Numbered from the stretch's first letter, positions 34,149 through 44,082 are shown. The stretch: DNA of 64,000 nt from Microbacterium gubbeenense DSM 15944 (GCF_000422745.1 NZ_KE383914.1:104686-168685), one strand, 5' to 3'. Made by a program: numbers and translations. The notes: generated by a model from the sequence alone, not told the origin.

Positions 34149-34661
34149 GTGACAGATCTCGCGTATGCAGAATCACTCATCGCCGACACCCCCGACTATC
34201 CGGAACCCGGTGTGCTGTTCCGCGACATCTCGCCTCTCCTGGCGGATCCGGGTGCGCTGCGCGACGTGTGCGCCGCCATGATCGAACCCTTCCGAGGAAC
34301 GTTCGACATCGTCGGCGGAATCGAAGCGCGCGGCTTCCTCCTCGCCGGATACATCGCCGCGACCGAGGGCGTGGGCATGCTGCCGATCCGGAAGGCGGGC
34401 AAGCTGCCGACGCCGGCCGCCGCCGTCACGTACGAACTCGAATACGGAACCGCGACGATCGAGGCACCCGGGATCCTGAAGCCCGACGCGCGCGTGCTGC
34501 TCGTCGACGACGTGCTCGCCACGGGCGGCACAATCGCGGCGGCGCGCGAGATCATCGCTCAGCTGGGCGCGACGACGGTCGGATCCGCGGTGATCCTCGA
34601 ACTCGAGGGCCTCGGCGGACGCGCGCACGCGGGCGAGGTGCACACCGTCTTCACCGCCTGA
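34149..34661 (+). CDS. apt: Adenine phosphoribosyltransferase
   Basis: 170 aa, typical Apt length. Converts adenine and PRPP to AMP. N-terminal IADTPDYPEPGVLFRDISPLLADP and GGIEARGFLLAGYIA (56-70) are Apt-specific; the PRPP loop is VLLVDDVLATGGT (116-128). GTG 34149 is chosen because the upstream frame is not Apt-like; TACGCT (34135-34140) lies eight bases before it and there is no Shine-Dalgarno, suggesting a leaderless mRNA. Divergent from the sortase-signal gene. Confidence 0.93.
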   Translation: MTDLAYAESLIADTPDYPEPGVLFRDISPLLADPGALRDVCAAMIEPFRGTFDIVGGIEARGFLLAGYIAATEGVGMLPIRKAGKLPTPAAAVTYELEYGTATIEAPGILKPDARVLLVDDVLATGGTIAAAREIIAQLGATTVGSAVILELEGLGGRAHAGEVHTVFTA

Positions 34662-34674
34662 GATCGCCCTCCGA

Positions 34675-35073
34675 CTACTGTTTCGTCGTGCGCTCGATGC
34701 TCATCACGAGGATCACGCGGTCGGCGGCATCGGCGGGCGTGCCGCCGAGCGGCTTGCCGTAGCGCTCACCGAGGTGAACGTAGAACGCACCCTCGGGATC
34801 CGGGATCGTCTCGACGAGCATGCCGCGCACCTCGAGATAGTGCGTCGGCTCGTCGGGGTCGACGATCGACAGCGACATCGACGGATTGTGCTGCAGATTG
34901 CGGAACTTCTGGCGCGTCGTCGTGTGGGTGAAGCGCACGTGGGTGCCGTCGAACTCGTACCACATCGGGTTGACCTGCACCGTTTCGTCGGGGCGGATCG
35001 TGCCGAGGTGTCCGTAGAGCGGAAGCTCGAGCAGGCGGCGGTATTCGGGCGAAAGCTTGTCGATGGCACTCAT
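34675..35073 (-). CDS. PPOX-class F420-dependent oxidoreductase
   Basis: 132 aa split-barrel flavin/deazaflavin-binding protein of the pyridoxamine-phosphate-oxidase superfamily. LYGHLGTIRPDETVQVNPMWYEFDGTHVRF and FRNLQHNPSMSLSIVDPDEPTHYLEVRG match the F420-binding mycobacterial group (Rv1155-like). Natural substrate unknown. Convergent with apt. A TAGGCT -10 box ends six bases before ATG 35073. Confidence 0.85.
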   Translation of the reverse strand: MSAIDKLSPEYRRLLELPLYGHLGTIRPDETVQVNPMWYEFDGTHVRFTHTTTRQKFRNLQHNPSMSLSIVDPDEPTHYLEVRGMLVETIPDPEGAFYVHLGERYGKPLGGTPADAADRVILVMSIERTTKQ

Positions 35074-35079
35074 GCGGCG

Positions 35080-35085
35080 AGCCTA
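35080..35085 (-). promoter_or_regulatory. -10 box, probable leaderless start of PPOX gene
   Basis: TAGGCT on the minus strand followed by six bases and ATG 35073. Confidence 0.5.
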
Positions 35086-35101
35086 TCGCCCGCGCTCGCG
35101 A

Positions 35102-36328
35102 TCATCGAGGCGGTGCGCAGGCGACGGGATCGCTCAGCAGACGCGCGAAGGCGAGCTCGGCCGGGGCGATCTGCATGAGGTGCGAGCGCATGTGCGCGCG
35201 CTCGATGCGGACCGTGCGGCTCTCGGACGCGACCGGATCGATGCGCACCGCGTTCGAGAGGCGCTCGCGGCTCGTCGCGAGCAGCACGCCGAGGTAGCCC
35301 GCGAGCACGACGACCTCGGGCGCGAACGCGTTGACGAAATTGGTCAGGGCGACCGAGAGCACGTCGACCTGACGCGTGATCTCGGCGATCACGGCGGGGT
35401 CGCGCACGACCCCGAGCTCGATGTCGAGCTCATCCTCGTCGAGCTTGCGACGATTCAGCAGGTTCAGGATGCGCTGCGGGTGCAGCTCGGCCTCGAGGCA
35501 GCCGCGCCGCCCGCAGGCGCACTTCGTGCCGCCCGGGTTCACGACCGTGTGCCCGAGTTCGCCGGCGAAACCGGACGTGCCGCGCAGGAGGGTGCCGTCG
35601 AAGATCAGGCCCCCGCCGATGCCGTTCAGCGACCCGTCCATGTACAGCATGTTCGCGGTGCCGCGGCCGACGCCGAAGCGCGCCTCGGCCATCGCGCCGA
35701 CGCTCGAGTCGTTGCCCGCCGCGACGGGCATGCCGAGCGCCGACTCGAGCCGGGTCGCGATGTGCTCGCGCTTCCAGCCGAGCGGCGGCGCGAACATCAC
35801 GGTGCCCGTCTCGTCGACGAGGCCCGGCACGGCGAGGCCTGCTCCGACGAGCCGGTAATGGCGGTCGATATCGGCGCGCATGCCGTCCACGAGCGCCGCC
35901 GTGTACTGAGCGAAGCGCCGCGGGCTCGGCGCCTCCGCGAGATCGTGGCGCACGCGCGAGTGCACGGATCCGCCGAAGCCGACGAGCGACACCGTCACGG
36001 CGTCCGGCGCCGCGCGCACGCTCAGCGCGACGACGGCGTCATCCGCCGCGACGCCGAGCGACGGTCGCCCCGCGCGGCCGGTCGGCGCGGCGGACGTCTC
36101 GCGCGCGAGCCCGAGGTCGATGAGCTCGGTGACGAGCCCGGTGACCGTCGACCGGTTCAGCCCGGTCGCTGTGCCGATGGCTGATCGCGACTGCGCGCCG
36201 TCGGTGTGCACGAGCTGCAGGACCGCAGATAGGTTCTGCTGCCGCACCTCCTCATTCGTGGTGCGGCCGACGGTCTGGGGCGAGGGCGGACTCATGCGCG
36301 CGCGGTCATCATCCGTGATCGAAGCCAT
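35102..36328 (-). CDS. ROK-family repressor, XylR/NagC-type
   Basis: 408 aa. Winged helix at about 26-70 (NEEVRQQNLSAVLQLVHTDGAQSRSAIGTATGLNRSTVTGLV), then a ROK domain with AGLAVPGLVDETG, AAGNDSSVGAMAEARFG, NGIGGGLIFDG, GTSGFAGELGHTVV and the zinc motif KCACGRRGCLEAE. ATGs at residues 1 and 12 are possible starts. It ends the minus-strand unit after the mmsA paralogue (9 bp apart) and probably controls that gene and the divergent chvE-mmsA-mmsB importer. Inducer likely a monosaccharide such as xylose or glucose. Confidence 0.85.
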   Translation of the reverse strand: MASITDDDRARMSPPSPQTVGRTTNEEVRQQNLSAVLQLVHTDGAQSRSAIGTATGLNRSTVTGLVTELIDLGLARETSAAPTGRAGRPSLGVAADDAVVALSVRAAPDAVTVSLVGFGGSVHSRVRHDLAEAPSPRRFAQYTAALVDGMRADIDRHYRLVGAGLAVPGLVDETGTVMFAPPLGWKREHIATRLESALGMPVAAGNDSSVGAMAEARFGVGRGTANMLYMDGSLNGIGGGLIFDGTLLRGTSGFAGELGHTVVNPGGTKCACGRRGCLEAELHPQRILNLLNRRKLDEDELDIELGVVRDPAVIAEITRQVDVLSVALTNFVNAFAPEVVVLAGYLGVLLATSRERLSNAVRIDPVASESRTVRIERAHMRSHLMQIAPAELAFARLLSDPVACAPPR

Positions 36329-36337
36329 TCTCGTCGA

Positions 36338-37864
36338 TCACCGCCCCGCCGTCATGGATCGCATGAGCCGCTCCTGCGTGGCGTCGGCGCGCGCGACCTC
36401 CGCCGTGATGCGGCCCTCGGCGAGCGTGTAGATGCGGTCGGACAGACCGAGCACCTCGGGGAGCTCGGAGGAGATCAGCACGATCCCCTTCCCCTGCGCC
36501 GCGAGCTCGTTGATGAACCCATATATCTCATACTTCGCGCCGACGTCGATGCCGCGCGTCGGTTCGTCGAGGATGAGGACATCGGGGTTCGCGAAGAGCC
36601 ACTTCGACAGCACGACTTTCTGTTGGTTGCCGCCCGAGAGATTCCCCGTGATCGCGCGGACATCCGGGGCCTTCACGTTCATCTTGTAGCGGTATGCGTC
36701 GGCGATCTTCCGCTCGCGGAACTGGTCGAGCAGGCCGCCGCGCGAGAGTCGGCGGAGGGCGACCGACGACACATTCTCCTGAATATCTCCGATGAGATTG
36801 AGGCCGTGATGCTTGCGATCCTCGGTCGCGTACGCGATGCCGTTCTCGATCGCGCGGCGCACGGTGTCGACGTCGATCCGCTTGCCTTTTTTGTACACGG
36901 ATCCCGTGATCTTCGAACCGTAGGAGCGCCCGAAGATGCTCATCGCGAGCTCGGTGCGACCGGCGCCCATGAGGCCGGCGATCGCTACGATCTCGCCTGA
37001 CCGCACGGAGAAGCTGACGTCGTCGATCACGATGCGATGGGGGTCGCCGGGGTGGTTCACGCTCCAGTTCTCGACCCGCAGGATCTCATCGCCGATGTCG
37101 GGATCGCGCGGCGGGAAGAGGCTATCGAGGTCGCGGCCCACCATGGCGCGGATGATGCGACCCTCGTCGGTGTCGAGGTCGTCGCGGCGCATCGTCTCGA
37201 CGACTTCGCCGTCGCGGATCACCGTGATGCGGTCGGCGACCTGCAGCACCTCGCGCAGCTTGTGGGAGATGATGATGCAGGTGATCCCCTGCGCGCGCAG
37301 ATGCTCGATGAGCTCGAGCAGCCGCTCGGAATCGGCGGCGCCGAGCGCGGCGGTCGGCTCGTCGAGGATGAGGATCTTGACGTCCTTCGACAGCGCCTTC
37401 GCGATCTCGACGAGCTGCTGCTTGCCGACGCCGAGCTCGGACACGAGCGCGGTGGGGTTCTCGTCGAGGCCCGCCCGGGCCATGAGCTGCGCCGCCCGCT
37501 CGTTCGTCTCGCGCCAGTCGATGAGCCCGGCCTTGAGCACCTCGTTGCCGAGGAAGAGGTTCTCTGCGACCGAGAGCCCGGGGATCAGGGCGAGCTCCTG
37601 ATGGATGATGACGATGCCGTGCGCCTCGCTGTCGCTGAGCGAACGGAAGGTGACGGGCGCGCCCTCGAGCTCGATGGATCCGTCGAATGAACCCGCCGGA
37701 TATACCCCGGAGAGCACCTTCATGAGCGTGGATTTTCCCGCGCCGTTCTCCCCGCAGATCGCGTGCACTTCGCCCGCTTCGACCTCGAGCGAGACGTTCG
37801 ACAGCGCCGGTATGCCGTGGAATCGTTTCGTGATCCCCGACGTGCGAAGGATGGGATCAGTCAT
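36338..37864 (-). CDS. mmsA: Sugar ABC transporter ATP-binding protein, MmsA/XylG/GguA type (divergent paralogue)
   Basis: 508 aa tandem ATPase. N-half Walker [10 protein letters not shown] at 38-46, with the degenerate signature [16 protein letters not shown]-half P-loop degenerate ([10 protein letters not shown]), with intact signature [15 protein letters not shown] and Walker [15 protein letters not shown]. Very similar along its whole length to the protein at 39303. No permease or binding protein accompanies it on this strand; it is divergent from the full importer. Probably an alternative ATPase for the same permease or a remnant of a duplicated operon. Confidence 0.9.
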   Translation of the reverse strand: MTDPILRTSGITKRFHGIPALSNVSLEVEAGEVHAICGENGAGKSTLMKVLSGVYPAGSFDGSIELEGAPVTFRSLSDSEAHGIVIIHQELALIPGLSVAENLFLGNEVLKAGLIDWRETNERAAQLMARAGLDENPTALVSELGVGKQQLVEIAKALSKDVKILILDEPTAALGAADSERLLELIEHLRAQGITCIIISHKLREVLQVADRITVIRDGEVVETMRRDDLDTDEGRIIRAMVGRDLDSLFPPRDPDIGDEILRVENWSVNHPGDPHRIVIDDVSFSVRSGEIVAIAGLMGAGRTELAMSIFGRSYGSKITGSVYKKGKRIDVDTVRRAIENGIAYATEDRKHHGLNLIGDIQENVSSVALRRLSRGGLLDQFRERKIADAYRYKMNVKAPDVRAITGNLSGGNQQKVVLSKWLFANPDVLILDEPTRGIDVGAKYEIYGFINELAAQGKGIVLISSELPEVLGLSDRIYTLAEGRITAEVARADATQERLMRSMTAGR

Positions 37865-37912
37865 GTGGGCCGCTCTGCGCAGGGGTGGTGGGCGATCCCC
37901 GTATGTTATGCG

Positions 37913-37949
37913 AAATTAATTTGTACGCGGGCCCGTCAATATGTATTGT
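37913..37949 (+). promoter_or_regulatory. chvE promoter with palindromic -35 region
   Basis: -35 TTGTAC (37921-37926), 17-bp spacer, -10 TATTGT (37944-37949). The perfect palindrome AAATTAATTT (37913-37922) overlaps the -35; AT-rich palindromes are usual for ROK repressors, so this may be the operator of the 35102-36328 regulator. Confidence 0.5.
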
Positions 37950-38044
37950 TCCCCTGAGCGGATCGGCGCGAGTACGTGTCACCGCCAGGCAGAAAGCGCT
38001 CCTGCATCGTGCGGGAGCGGACCTCGACGAAGAGAGACACAGCA

Positions 38045-39205
38045 ATGAAGCGAAACGGTATGCGGATGATTGCGCTCACGGGCGCCGTCGCACTCGGCCT
38101 CGGCCTCGCCGGCTGCTCCAGCGGCGCCGATGAGGCTGCTTCCTCGAACGGCGGCGATGGAGCCGCGGCAGAGGACATCACGGTAGGCGTTGCGATGCCG
38201 ACTGAAACCAGCGAGCGGTGGATCGCCGACGGCGAGGCCGTCGAGAGCCAGCTCGAAGAGGCCGGCTACGACGTCGACCTGCAGTTCGCCAACGACGACA
38301 TCCCGCGTCAGCAGCAGCAGCTCGACCAGATGATCACGAACGGTGCCGACATCCTCGTCGTGGCCTCGATCGACGGCACCGCGCTCGCCGCACAGCTCGA
38401 GAACGCTGCCGCCAAGGGCATTCCGGTTATCGCGTACGACCGCCTCATCAACGACACCGAGGCCGTCGACTTCTACGTGACATTCGACAACTACCAGGTC
38501 GGCGTGCAGCAGGCGCAGTCGCTGCTGCGTGGCCTCGGCTACCTCGACGAGAACTACGAGGAGACCGACCTGACCGACGAGAAGATCATCGAGATCTTCT
38601 CCGGATCCCCCGACGACAACAACGCGACGTTCTTCTACAACGGCGCGATGGACACGCTGAAGCCCTTCCTCGAGGACGGTCGCCTGACGATCGGCTCGGG
38701 CCAGGAGGACTTCGACACCGTCTCGACGCTGCGTTGGGACCAGGCCACCGCGCAGCGGCGCATGGAGGACCTCATCACGAGCACCTACGACGGCGGATCG
38801 AAGCCGCTCGACGGCGTGCTCTCGCCGTTCGACGGCATCTCGCGCGGCGTCATCACGGCGCTCGAGAACGCGGGCTACGGATTTTCGATGGAAGAGGGCC
38901 TTCCGGTCCTCTCGGGGCAGGACGCCGAGATTGCGTCGGTCAAGCTCATCAACGATGGCGTGCAGTACGCGACGATCTTCAAGGACACCCGCAAGCTCGC
39001 CTCGCAGGCGGTCGCGGCCGCGACCTCGTACGCCGAGGGCGAAGACCCCGAGGCGAACGACACCGAGACGTACGACAACGGCGTCAAGGTCGTTCCGTCG
39101 TTCCTGCTCGAGTCTGACATCGTCACCGCTGACAACCTCTCCGAGCTCCTGGTCGATTCCGAGTACTGGACCGAGGACGAGGTCGCGTCGGGCGTCGCCG
39201 AGTAA
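38045..39205 (+). CDS. chvE: Multiple-monosaccharide ABC transporter substrate-binding lipoprotein (ChvE-like)
   Basis: 386 aa. Lipobox LAGC with Cys24, Ser/Gly/Ala linker, then a ribose-type periplasmic-binding fold: VGVAMPTETSERWIADGEAVESQLEEAGY, NGADILVVASIDGTALAAQLENAAAKGIPVIAYDRLI and VLSPFDGISRGVITALENAGY. These match the ChvE/XylF family, which binds xylose, glucose, galactose or arabinose. ATG 38045 has GAAGAGAG upstream. Followed by a 14-bp hairpin, then the ATPase and permease genes. Confidence 0.92.
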   Translation: MKRNGMRMIALTGAVALGLGLAGCSSGADEAASSNGGDGAAAEDITVGVAMPTETSERWIADGEAVESQLEEAGYDVDLQFANDDIPRQQQQLDQMITNGADILVVASIDGTALAAQLENAAAKGIPVIAYDRLINDTEAVDFYVTFDNYQVGVQQAQSLLRGLGYLDENYEETDLTDEKIIEIFSGSPDDNNATFFYNGAMDTLKPFLEDGRLTIGSGQEDFDTVSTLRWDQATAQRRMEDLITSTYDGGSKPLDGVLSPFDGISRGVITALENAGYGFSMEEGLPVLSGQDAEIASVKLINDGVQYATIFKDTRKLASQAVAAATSYAEGEDPEANDTETYDNGVKVVPSFLLESDIVTADNLSELLVDSEYWTEDEVASGVAE

Positions 39206-39218
39206 CAACCCCTCATGA

Positions 39219-39268
39219 TTCGGCCGTTCGCCAGGCCGCCCGATAGCGGGGCCGGGCGAACGGCCGAA
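39219..39268 (+). other. Intercistronic stem-loop after chvE
   Basis: ttcggccgttcgcc (39219-39232) and ggcgaacggccgaa (39255-39268): perfect 14-bp stem, 22-base loop, 13 bases past the chvE stop. A partial terminator or mRNA-stabilising hairpin that would keep binding protein in excess of the transporter. Confidence 0.65.
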
Positions 39269-39302
39269 CAACGGCTCAGCGACAGAAACGACAGGAGCAG
39301 CG

Positions 39303-40856
39303 ATGCCTGACGCGATCCTCGAGATGCGCAACATCATCAAGAACTTCCCCGGTGTCAAGGTGCTCAAGGACGTATCCCTGAGTGTCGAGCGCGGCGAGAT
39401 CCACGCGATCTGCGGCGAGAACGGCGCCGGCAAATCCACCCTCATGAAGGTGCTGTCGGGCGTCTACCCGCACGGATCCTTCGACGGCGAGATCTTCTTC
39501 GACGGCGAGCCGCAGCGATTCAGCGCGATCAAGGATTCCGAGCGCGCCGGCATCGTCATCATCCACCAGGAGCTCGCCCTCGTTCCGTATCTCTCGATCG
39601 CCGAGAACCTCTTCCTCGGCAATGAGGTGCTCAAGGGCGGCCTGATCGACTGGAACCAGGCGAACGTGCGCGCCATGGAGCTCATGGCGCGGGTCGGCCT
39701 CAACGAGAACCCGACCACGCCCGTGGGGCAGCTCGGGGTGGGCAAGCAGCAGCTGGTCGAGATCGCCAAGGCACTGACGAAGGACGTCAAGCTGCTGATC
39801 CTCGACGAGCCGACCGCGGCGCTGAACGACACCGACTCCGCGCACCTGCTCGGCCTGCTGCGCGACCTGCGCGAGCAGGGGATCACGTGCATCATCATCA
39901 GCCACAAACTCGGCGAGATCGTCGACATCGCAGACTCGACCACGATCATCCGCGACGGCGAGACGATCGAGACGATCGACATGCACGGGGAGGATGCCAC
40001 GCAGAACCGCATCATCCGCGGTATGGTCGGGCGCTCGCTCGACAACCGATTTCCGGATCGCACGCCCGACATCGGCGAGGAGATCTTCCGGATCGATAAC
40101 TGGTCGGTCTCGCACCCGACGCAGGCGGGCCGGGTCGTCGTCGACAATGCGTCGATCTCGGTGCGCGCGGGGGAGATCGTCGGCATCGCGGGGCTCATGG
40201 GAGCCGGCCGCACCGAGTTCATGATGAGCGTGTTCGGCCGCAGCTACGGCCGCGACGCCCGCGGGAAGGTCTTCCTGCACGGCAAGGAGATCCACACCCG
40301 CACGGTCAAGGAAGCGATCAAGAACAAAATCGCGTACGTGTCCGAGGACCGCAAGCAGTACGGCCTGAACCTCATCAGCGACATCAAGACGAACGTGTCG
40401 TCGTCGGCCCTCGGCAAGGTCGCAACCGCATCGATCTTCGTCAACAGCAACGAAGAGGTGAAGATCGCTGAGCAGTTCCGGAAGGACCTCAACATCAAGT
40501 CGCCCACGGTGGCGCAGGTGGTCGGAAACCTGTCGGGCGGAAACCAGCAGAAGGTCGTGCTGTCGAAGTGGCTGTACACGGATCCCGAGGTGCTGATCCT
40601 CGACGAGCCGACGCGCGGCATCGATGTGGGCGCGAAGTATGAGATCTACGAGATCATCAACTCGCTCGCCGCGGCGGGCAAGGCGGTCATCGTCGTATCG
40701 AGCGAGCTGCCCGAACTGCTCGGCCTCTCCGATCGGGTCTACTCGCTCGCGTACGGACACATCACGGGCGAGCTCACCGCCGCCGAGGCGACGCAGGAGA
40801 ACCTGATGTCGCTCATGACAATCGAACCCAATTCTTCGAAGGAGGCCGCGGCATGA
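39303..40856 (+). CDS. mmsA: Sugar ABC transporter ATP-binding protein, MmsA/XylG/GguA type
   Basis: 517 aa tandem ATPase. N-half [12 protein letters not shown] (about 37-48), Walker [14 protein letters not shown]-half degenerate P-loop [10 protein letters not shown], signature [15 protein letters not shown], Walker [20 protein letters not shown] lies before ATG 39303. The end overlaps the permease start (ATGA at 40853-40856). It energises the ChvE-type importer and closely resembles the divergent paralogue at 36338. Confidence 0.93.
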   Translation: MPDAILEMRNIIKNFPGVKVLKDVSLSVERGEIHAICGENGAGKSTLMKVLSGVYPHGSFDGEIFFDGEPQRFSAIKDSERAGIVIIHQELALVPYLSIAENLFLGNEVLKGGLIDWNQANVRAMELMARVGLNENPTTPVGQLGVGKQQLVEIAKALTKDVKLLILDEPTAALNDTDSAHLLGLLRDLREQGITCIIISHKLGEIVDIADSTTIIRDGETIETIDMHGEDATQNRIIRGMVGRSLDNRFPDRTPDIGEEIFRIDNWSVSHPTQAGRVVVDNASISVRAGEIVGIAGLMGAGRTEFMMSVFGRSYGRDARGKVFLHGKEIHTRTVKEAIKNKIAYVSEDRKQYGLNLISDIKTNVSSSALGKVATASIFVNSNEEVKIAEQFRKDLNIKSPTVAQVVGNLSGGNQQKVVLSKWLYTDPEVLILDEPTRGIDVGAKYEIYEIINSLAAAGKAVIVVSSELPELLGLSDRVYSLAYGHITGELTAAEATQENLMSLMTIEPNSSKEAAA

Positions 40857-42079
40857 AGAACAACGTCTTCACCGAGGTCAAGGACCTGCTGACGCATAAC
40901 CTGCGCACGTCCGGCATCTACATCGCGTTCGTCGCGATCATCCTGATCTTCACGATCACGACGGGCGGCACGCTGCTCAGCCCCGAGAACGTGACGAACA
41001 TCATCCTGCAGAACGCGCACATCCTGATCATGGCGCTCGGCATGATCCTGGTGATCGTCGGCGGTCACATCGACCTGTCGGTCGGATCCGTGCTCGCGTT
41101 CGCGTCGGCAGTCTCGGCCGTGCTCGTGATCAGAATGGGCATGCCCTGGTGGGTGGGCGTCCTCGCTGCGATCGTCGTGGGCATCATCGTCGGCATGTGG
41201 CAGGGCTTCTGGGTCGCCTATGTCGGAATCCCGGCGTTCATCGTCACACTCGCGGGCATGCTGCTGTTCCGCGGACTCACGTACCTCGTGCTCGACAACG
41301 TATCGCTGTCGCCGTTCCCGCACGGCTACCGGGAGGTCGCGAGCGGCTTCCTCGATGGACTCTTCGGATCGATCACGATCAGCGAGGGCGAGGGATTGAA
41401 GGCGGTGCCGGTCACGGCCGACATCTTCACCCTCGTGATCGGCGTGCTCGCCGTGATCGGCCTTATCGTGAGCTCGATGCGCACGCGTCGCACGCGCCAG
41501 AGCTACAACCAGGCCGTCGAGTCGAACTTCCTATTCATCCTGAAGCTCGCCGTCGTCTCCGTCGTGATCCTCGCGTTCGCATGGGCGCTGTCGTACAACC
41601 GCGGATTCCCGTACGTGCTCATCACGGTCGCCGTGCTGATCCTCATCTATAACGTCGTCACGAACCGCACCGTGTTCGGCCGTCACGTGTACTCGGTCGG
41701 CGGCAACCTGTCGGCCGCGCGCCTGTCGGGCGTGAACGTGCGCAGCACGAACTTCTGGGTCATGGTCAACATGGGCTTCCTCACCGGTATCGCGGCGGCG
41801 GTCTTCTCATCGCGGTCGAACGGTGCGCAGCCCGGCATGGGCAACATGTTCGAGCTCGACGTGATCGCGGCCTGCTTCATCGGCGGCGCCTCGACGATGG
41901 GCGGTGTCGGCCGCGTGGGCGGCGCGCTCGTCGGTGGCCTCGTCATGGCCGTGATGACCAACGGCATGCAGCTGATGGGTGTGCCGCAGTCGCTGCAGCT
42001 CGTCATCAAGGGACTTGTGCTGCTGCTCGCGGTCGCCTTCGACATCTACAACAAGCGTCGCGCCGGCGCCACGCGCTGA
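40853..42079 (+). CDS. mmsB: Multiple-monosaccharide ABC transporter permease (MmsB/XylH/GguB type)
   Basis: 408 aa with about ten membrane segments. Family stretches: [70 protein letters not shown] and [28 protein letters not shown]. Last gene of the chvE-mmsA-mmsB operon. The long central insert (about 150-225, with a charged loop [15 protein letters not shown]) is usual for this subfamily. Confidence 0.93.
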   Translation: MKNNVFTEVKDLLTHNLRTSGIYIAFVAIILIFTITTGGTLLSPENVTNIILQNAHILIMALGMILVIVGGHIDLSVGSVLAFASAVSAVLVIRMGMPWWVGVLAAIVVGIIVGMWQGFWVAYVGIPAFIVTLAGMLLFRGLTYLVLDNVSLSPFPHGYREVASGFLDGLFGSITISEGEGLKAVPVTADIFTLVIGVLAVIGLIVSSMRTRRTRQSYNQAVESNFLFILKLAVVSVVILAFAWALSYNRGFPYVLITVAVLILIYNVVTNRTVFGRHVYSVGGNLSAARLSGVNVRSTNFWVMVNMGFLTGIAAAVFSSRSNGAQPGMGNMFELDVIAACFIGGASTMGGVGRVGGALVGGLVMAVMTNGMQLMGVPQSLQLVIKGLVLLLAVAFDIYNKRRAGATR

Positions 42080-42129
42080 CGTCGAAGCGGATCCTCGCCG
42101 CCCCCGTGCATTCACGTGCACGGGGGCGG

Positions 42130-42135
42130 TACGGT
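42130..42135 (+). promoter_or_regulatory. -10 box, probable leaderless start of PEBP gene
   Basis: TACGGT followed by six bases and ATG 42142; no Shine-Dalgarno. Confidence 0.5.
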
Positions 42136-42141
42136 GCTGGC

Positions 42142-42576
42142 ATGGCTATCACCGTTTCGTCTCCCGATTTCGCAAACCGAACGCGCATGCCTGATGCGCT
42201 GACGGCCGACTTCGGCAGCACGGCGCCCGTCATCGAGGTGACGGGCGTTCCTGCCGAGGCCGTCGAGCTCGCGCTCGTCTGTCACGATCCGGATGCGCCG
42301 ATGCCGCTCGGCTTCACGCACTGGACCGTCTACGGGATCCCCGCGGATGCGACGCGCATCGCGGGCGACACCGGACGCCAGGGCGTCACGAGCGCCGGTG
42401 AGAGCGGGTACTTCGGTCCGCAGCCGCCCGTCGGCCACGGCGACCACAGTTACTACTTCTGGGTCTATGCGCTCTCGCGCAGGGTCGAGGGTGAGCCGAC
42501 CTCCGACGAGTTCCTGCACGACTACGCCGACGACATCCTCGAGCAGAACCGCATCGTCGGGTACTACTCGCGCTGA
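42142..42576 (+). CDS. YbhB/YbcL family Raf kinase inhibitor-like (PEBP) protein
   Basis: 144 aa, cytoplasmic PEBP fold. Ligand-pocket motifs CHDPDAPMPLGFTHWTVYGIP (DPDAP near 50-55, H in FTHW) and GPQPPVGHGDHSYYFWVYAL (GxHxYxF-like) are present. Function of bacterial members is unclear. ATG 42142 fits both the family N-terminus and the leaderless -10. Confidence 0.9.
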   Translation: MAITVSSPDFANRTRMPDALTADFGSTAPVIEVTGVPAEAVELALVCHDPDAPMPLGFTHWTVYGIPADATRIAGDTGRQGVTSAGESGYFGPQPPVGHGDHSYYFWVYALSRRVEGEPTSDEFLHDYADDILEQNRIVGYYSR

Positions 42577-42630
42577 CGCGAGGCGGTTGCCTCTAGAAAG
42601 TCCCAGCCGAGCTGTGGAAGCATCATTCCT

Positions 42631-44076
42631 ATGAGTTCGGTGAATGCCTCCGCCCCCGCCCGCGGCGCCCTCGATCGCTTCTTCAAGATCTCGGAGCGCG
42701 GGTCCACGCTCGGGCGAGAGATCCGCGGAGGGCTCGTCACGTTCCTCGCGATGAGCTACATCCTCGTGCTGAACCCGCTGATCCTCGGCACCGTGCCCGA
42801 CGGCACCGGCCAGATGCTCGGCGGCGGCACGCAACAGCCGAACCTCGCGATGATCGCCTCGGCGACCGCGCTGATCGCCGGCATCATGTCGATCCTGATG
42901 GGCGCGATCGCGAACTTCCCGCTCGCTCTCGCCGCGGGCCTCGGGCTGAACGCGGTTGTCGCGTTCTCGATCGCCGGGATCCCGAACGTCACGTGGGCCG
43001 ACGCGATGGGCCTCATCGTCATCGAGGGCATCATCATCCTGATCCTCGTACTCACCGGATTCCGCGAGGCCGTGTTCCGCGCGGTGCCGAAAGAGCTCAA
43101 GACCGCGATCGGCGTCGGGATCGGTCTGTTCATCACCCTCATCGGGCTCAGCAACGCGGGCATCGTGACGCCCGGATCCGGCACCATCGTCGCGATGGGC
43201 AACCTCGGCACGTTCCCGGTGCTGGTGTTCGTGATCGGACTCGTGCTCACGATCATCCTGCACGTGCGACGGGTGCCGGGCGCGCTGCTCATCTCGATCC
43301 TCGTCGCGACCGTCATCGCCGTGATCCTCGAGAACACGCTGCACATCGGCGCGCGCCCCGATAATCCCGCAGGATTCAACAGCGCCCCCAAGTTCGACGG
43401 CGTCTTCGCCCTTCCCGACTTCTCACTCCTCGGGCAATTCGACTTGCTCGGATCGTTCGAGAACATCGGCGTCATCACGATCGTGCTGCTGGTCTTCTCG
43501 CTCATGCTCGCCGACTTCTTCGACACGATGGGCACGATGGTCGCGATCGGCGGCGAGGCGAAGCTGCTCGACGCCGAGGGCAACCCGCCGCGCTCGAAGT
43601 CGATCCTCCTGGTCGACTCGCTCGGCGCGATCGCGGGAGGCATGGGATCCGTCTCGTCGAACACCGCGTTCGTCGAGTCGAGCGCCGGTGTCGGCGAGGG
43701 CGCCCGGACGGGACTCGCGTCGGTGGTCACGGGCATCGCTTTCCTGCTGTCGACGCTGTTCGCACCGCTCGTCGCACTCGTTCCCTACGAGGCGGCGGCC
43801 CCCGCGCTCGTACTCGTCGGGTTCCTCATGATGACGCAGATCGCCGGCGTCGACTGGAAGAACGTCGATATCGGGATCCCCGCGTTCCTCACGATCGCGA
43901 TCATGCCGTTCACGTACTCGATCTCCGACGGCATCGGCGCGGGCTTCATCGCCTTCGTCATCGTGAAGCTCGCGCGCGGCAAGGTCCGCGAGATCCACTG
44001 GCTGATGTGGCTCGTGTCGCTCCTGTTCGTGGTCTACTTCCTCGTCGACCCGATCCAGGTGTGGCTGGGGCTTTGA
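42631..44076 (+). CDS. NCS2-family purine (xanthine/guanine/hypoxanthine) permease, AzgA-like
   Basis: 481 aa, 12 or more helices. AzgA-type landmarks: RGGLVTFLAMSYILVLNPLIL, ALAAGLGLNAVVAFS (about 105-119), FREAVFRAVPKELKTAIGVGIGLFITLIGL, ADFFDTMGTMVAIGGEA (about 293-309), SSNTAFVESSAGVGEGARTGLASVVTG (about 345-371). Proton symport of purine bases is the family role. Single gene, stop six bases from the convergent ROK gene. With apt at 34149 it would support purine salvage, though they are not linked. Confidence 0.9.
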   Translation: MSSVNASAPARGALDRFFKISERGSTLGREIRGGLVTFLAMSYILVLNPLILGTVPDGTGQMLGGGTQQPNLAMIASATALIAGIMSILMGAIANFPLALAAGLGLNAVVAFSIAGIPNVTWADAMGLIVIEGIIILILVLTGFREAVFRAVPKELKTAIGVGIGLFITLIGLSNAGIVTPGSGTIVAMGNLGTFPVLVFVIGLVLTIILHVRRVPGALLISILVATVIAVILENTLHIGARPDNPAGFNSAPKFDGVFALPDFSLLGQFDLLGSFENIGVITIVLLVFSLMLADFFDTMGTMVAIGGEAKLLDAEGNPPRSKSILLVDSLGAIAGGMGSVSSNTAFVESSAGVGEGARTGLASVVTGIAFLLSTLFAPLVALVPYEAAAPALVLVGFLMMTQIAGVDWKNVDIGIPAFLTIAIMPFTYSISDGIGAGFIAFVIVKLARGKVREIHWLMWLVSLLFVVYFLVDPIQVWLGL

Positions 44077-44082
44077 CGCCCG

